Source: Aureispira sp. CCB-E (GTDB taxonomy: Bacteria; Bacteroidota; Bacteroidia; Chitinophagales; Saprospiraceae). From it: a stretch of DNA of 64,000 bases. The translations under genes and the position numbers were made by a program. The notes under the pieces are model-generated. The model saw nothing but the letters and a program-made list of their open reading frames with translations, made no database searches and was not told the origin of the DNA. Below, in pieces: positions 61,441 to 64,000 of this stretch. Where the stretch lies: positions 2,108,001-2,172,000 of the forward strand of contig NZ_CP133671.1 in the NCBI RefSeq assembly GCF_031326345.1, read 5' to 3'. Each line of letters opens with the position of its first letter. The first letter of the stretch is position 1.

Positions 61441-62715
61441 TTAGTTTACAATAACTGGTGATTGAAGTTGATTTACTTGTATTGGATGGAGTGGCAAGAT
61501 GATACAAAAGACTGTTCCTTGTCCTTTTTGGCTTTTCAAGGTAATGCGTCCGTTGTGGCGTTTAACAATACTTTGTATGTATGTTAAGCCAAGTCCAAAC
61601 CCCTTGACATTGTGTACGTTGCCTGTAGGAACCCTGAAGAACTTGTCAAAGACTTTTTTTTGATATTTGGGGTCAATTCCAATTCCTTTATCAGCAACTA
61701 TAATAGATAGGTGTTGGGCAGTAGAAGTTGTTTGGATCGACAAATCTATTTTTTGAGCAGAATACTTAATAGCATTATCAATAAGGCTACAAAGCATATT
61801 GCTAAGGTGTATTTTATCCCCTAAAATAACCGCTTGTTTAGCTGTTAATTGTAGATTCAAATTTCCTTGTTTAGCTTCAACTTGCAGCTGTGCCGACTTG
61901 ATAATTTGTTGGATAATCGAGTGCATGTCTAAGGTTGTTTTTTGCAACGGAATCTCTCCACGTTCTAAGGCACTCATTCCTAACATTTGCTCTACTTGGA
62001 GGGCTAGTTTTTGATTTTCTTCTGAAATAATTTCAGCATAATGCTGTATTTTTTCCTTTTTAGATAGCTTGCTGCTTTTTCCCAACATTTTACTGGCTAA
62101 AGCGATATTCGTAATCGGTGTTTTGAATTCATGGGTCATATTATTGAGAAAGTCTGTTGTATGCTCTGATATTCTTTTCTCTTTGAGAAGCGATAAGGTT
62201 GTGCGCCAAAATAATATCAATACAAGTAAAATTAGCAAGATAGAAGTAATGAACAAGGGACTCATTTCTGCCCAAATAAATTGTTTTTTATCCGCAAAAA
62301 TGAGTTTTAACTCTAGTTGGTTTTTAGGGGTGAAGCCTTCTAAGTTTTTGTTATAAATGTAGTTCAGGTAGTCAGGAGCTTTGTTGGGCGGTTTGGAAAT
62401 AACAAAGGAATAATCAATATTAAAATCATAAAATGCCATATAGTGCGCAAAAAGCGAGTCGATTACTTGGGACTCAACAACTCCTAATTGAGTGATTGTT
62501 CCAGTAGTATTTTCGGCGGCGGAAGCTTCAATTTTTTGACAGGTTTCTTGGTCATTGTACAATGCGGCAACCGTTTTTGCAAGAACAATATCAGCTTTTT
62601 CACTAAAAAGTTTTTCCTTGATAGTTGCCATTTGAAAAACCCAGTTGATTTGTATGATTAGAATGGTCAACAAGGCAAGGGAAGAAAAAGCAATAAAAGA
62701 GTAGGTTCGTTTCAT
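61441..62715 (-). CDS. Sensor histidine kinase
   Basis: A 424-residue kinase with two membrane segments (about 8-28 and 152-172), a sensor loop of about 120 residues, the H box TTDFLNNMTHEFKTP (H195) and an ATP-binding domain with N box (LCSLIDNAIKYS) and G boxes (VADKGIGI, GFGLGLTYIQ). It phosphorylates the following response regulator. The loop shows no recognised sensor fold. Confidence 0.93.
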   Translation of the reverse strand: MKRTYSFIAFSSLALLTILIIQINWVFQMATIKEKLFSEKADIVLAKTVAALYNDQETCQKIEASAAENTTGTITQLGVVESQVIDSLFAHYMAFYDFNIDYSFVISKPPNKAPDYLNYIYNKNLEGFTPKNQLELKLIFADKKQFIWAEMSPLFITSILLILLVLILFWRTTLSLLKEKRISEHTTDFLNNMTHEFKTPITNIALASKMLGKSSKLSKKEKIQHYAEIISEENQKLALQVEQMLGMSALERGEIPLQKTTLDMHSIIQQIIKSAQLQVEAKQGNLNLQLTAKQAVILGDKIHLSNMLCSLIDNAIKYSAQKIDLSIQTTSTAQHLSIIVADKGIGIDPKYQKKVFDKFFRVPTGNVHNVKGFGLGLTYIQSIVKRHNGRITLKSQKGQGTVFCIILPLHPIQVNQLQSPVIVN

Positions 62716-62758
62716 AAATGGTTGTTTGTAGAATTTATGATAGAAAGAGTAGTAGCAT

Positions 62759-62861
62759 AGCTAACTAAAAGCGCAGCGCTCACGAAGTAATCAACGACCA
62801 CGAAGTAGCAGCGAACCGAGCTATGCGAGCTCACGACCGTAGGGAGTAACAAAGCTAACTA
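62759..62861. repeat. MITE-like GC-rich insert flanked by 9-bp direct repeats
   Basis: AGCTAACTA occurs at 62759-62767 and 62853-62861 as exact direct repeats around an 85-bp insert. The insert is visibly richer in GC and contains the palindromes AGCGCAGCGCT and GAGCTATGCGAGCTC and a repeated CACGAAGTA. This looks like a small interspersed element with a target-site duplication, in the 313-bp space before the 63029 gene. The rest of the space (62716-63028) shows no gene. Confidence 0.55.
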
Positions 62862-63028
62862 CCAATAATACTAACAAAAAACTAAAAAATAATGAATGAT
62901 ATACTGGATAGAGTGTTGCATTAACAACTCAATAACAAGTCAATAACGGCTGACTAACAGCTCTTTTGTGGATTCAAAACTATCTTTGAAAGGTAAACGT
63001 TATGCATTATTAAAAAAAAATAAATCAC

Positions 63029-63796
63029 ATGAAACGATATTATTTTATAGGAGGCTTTATTTTTATGGCAACCATTAGTTTGGGACAAAATTTTAGCGAT
63101 ACCTTTTTTAGGACGGATTATTTAGAAAACTCAAAAAAGCAAACAAAGTTGTTAAGGGATAATTATCGTTGCCAAATATATCCCTTACATACTCCCGCAC
63201 ATCCAATGTCTAAAATGTTATTGAGTCAAGCTCAAACTATGCTTGATCTTATAAAAGAATACCCTAATTCTTGGATTACAGATTATGTTTCTACCGAAAT
63301 TGAGGCGATTAACAAAGGAAAAAGACAGAAAACATATGGTGTAAATGCTCAACTGACAGACTCGCAAAGAAATCTATTAAAAATGGTCGATTTGAATACC
63401 TCCATATCGATTAAAGTCAAATACAAGCAAACCAATTCAGCTACTCAAAAAATTGAAGTCAAGACATTGAGTTTTTACATCGTCGTACAACCTGACGAAG
63501 AAGCGAACTATCCAGGAGGAGCAGTTGCCTTGCAAGAATATTTGATCGAAAATGTGTTGGATAACATTTCAGATACAGACTTAGTTCACTTAAAAGTAGG
63601 TAGGGTAGGGTTCACGGTCAACAACCACGGAAAGATAGAACTGGTACAGTTGAAAGAGAGCACTGGCAATTCAAAAGTTGATCAAATGTTATTAAACGTA
63701 ATTAAGAATATGCCACAATGGCAAGCCGCTAGAAATGCAGCAGGACTTTGGGTTAATCAAGGCTTTGAATTGGTTTTAGGCAATACGGGATGTTAA
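63029..63796 (+). CDS. Exported protein with TonB-C-like domain
   Basis: A 255-residue protein with signal peptide (ending ISLGQ), a helical middle, and a C-terminal region (about 185-250; VGFTVNNHGKIELVQLKESTGNSKVDQMLLNVIKNMPQWQAA in short overlapping pieces) that follows the TonB C-terminal pattern. It has no N-terminal membrane anchor beyond the signal, so it is a periplasmic TonB-C protein rather than a full TonB. Confidence 0.75.
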   Translation: MKRYYFIGGFIFMATISLGQNFSDTFFRTDYLENSKKQTKLLRDNYRCQIYPLHTPAHPMSKMLLSQAQTMLDLIKEYPNSWITDYVSTEIEAINKGKRQKTYGVNAQLTDSQRNLLKMVDLNTSISIKVKYKQTNSATQKIEVKTLSFYIVVQPDEEANYPGGAVALQEYLIENVLDNISDTDLVHLKVGRVGFTVNNHGKIELVQLKESTGNSKVDQMLLNVIKNMPQWQAARNAAGLWVNQGFELVLGNTGC

Positions 63797-63819
63797 GATA
63801 CTACCTAATAATTGTCATT

Positions 63820-64000
63820 CTAAACCTTATAACCTGCTTTTGTTGCTTCATAAATACACTCTGCAATCGACTGGTTGGAAATTTTGCTATCAATCCAGCC
63901 AATAAATAAAATATAATCGGCCAATCGTCTTTTGCTTGTAATTGACAAAGCATCTAACTTTAGTTGCTGAAGAAGATCAACAATGTCACTTTCATTATGA
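63820..64000 (-). CDS. 3' part of an unknown gene (partial)
   Basis: Reading from the right edge on the - strand, a frame is open for about 59 codons to a TAG at 63820-63822. It codes for a helical, charged sequence ending ATKAGYKV, with LLQQLKLDALSITSKRRLADYI before it. The start lies outside the window. No family recognised; the composition is normal for a real protein. Confidence 0.55.
   Translation of the reverse strand, partial: HNESDIVDLLQQLKLDALSITSKRRLADYILFIGWIDSKISNQSIAECIYEATKAGYKV

Noticed and set aside
1-64000. tRNA or rRNA genes
   Set aside because: No cloverleaf-like sequence with CCA end or rRNA core sequence was found by eye in the intergenic stretches.

Overview
The window looks like part of the chromosome of a low-GC Bacteroidota bacterium. 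Two exported proteins end in type IX secretion (T9SS) sorting domains. Two promoters carry the phylum-type -7 element TAnnTTTG. Families typical of the phylum are present (DUF983, PD40-repeat exported protein, DUF2490, OmpA with N-terminal barrel). A Saprospiraceae-like marine gliding bacterium would fit, but I cannot fix the genus from sequence alone.

Region 1 (about 217-17163, all + strand) is the most interesting part: a compact element that I read as a provirus of a tailless, internal-membrane-containing virus (PRD1/FLiP-like or a new lineage). It has small DNA-binding regulators, a winged-helix replication-type protein and an LPD1-type metalloprotein. It encodes a 232-aa FtsK/HerA/A32-like packaging ATPase, a GIY-YIG nuclease, an amidase and a beta-rich capsid candidate. 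Next to the capsid candidate lie about nine small, mostly single-pass membrane proteins and membrane-anchored peptidoglycan hydrolases. I see no terminase, portal or tail gene. Inside it are a five-unit tandem array of hairpins with compensatory base changes (6096-6608), six phased copies of a CTGCWGCAG palindrome (4442-4622) and a 20-bp-stem structure just after the capsid candidate (12371-12469).

Region 2 (17186-30155) is an accessory segment. It holds a two-gene unit of unknown role (17186-18705), a complete type I restriction-modification operon hsdM-hsdS-hsdR with a YgjP-like metallopeptidase, a two-component system with PepSY-like and DUF2490 exported proteins, and the N-terminal remnant of a tyrosine recombinase.

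Region 3 (30272-41240) is AT-rich host sequence with many exported or lipoprotein genes of unknown role (LamG/T9SS, PD40, vWA), a DUF3137 membrane protein, a short-chain dehydrogenase and small membrane proteins.

Region 4 (41357-47232, - strand) is a sulfur/persulfide module: DUF983, Crp/Fnr regulator, split YeeE/YedE transporter, rhodanese, a CstB-like MBL-rhodanese fusion and a SulP transporter. TGTGA-N6-TCACA-type sites lie exactly 21 bp upstream of the -7 boxes of both the MBL-rhodanese and SulP promoters, so the encoded Crp/Fnr protein probably controls both.

Region 5 (47414-64000) carries envelope and stress genes: an OmpA-type protein, an exported barrel-like protein, a cation/proton antiporter, a membrane protein paired with a 780-aa AAA+ ATPase, a TerC family protein, a lipoprotein, a subtilisin with T9SS signal, a histidine kinase/response regulator pair, a TonB-C-like protein and a partial gene at the right edge.
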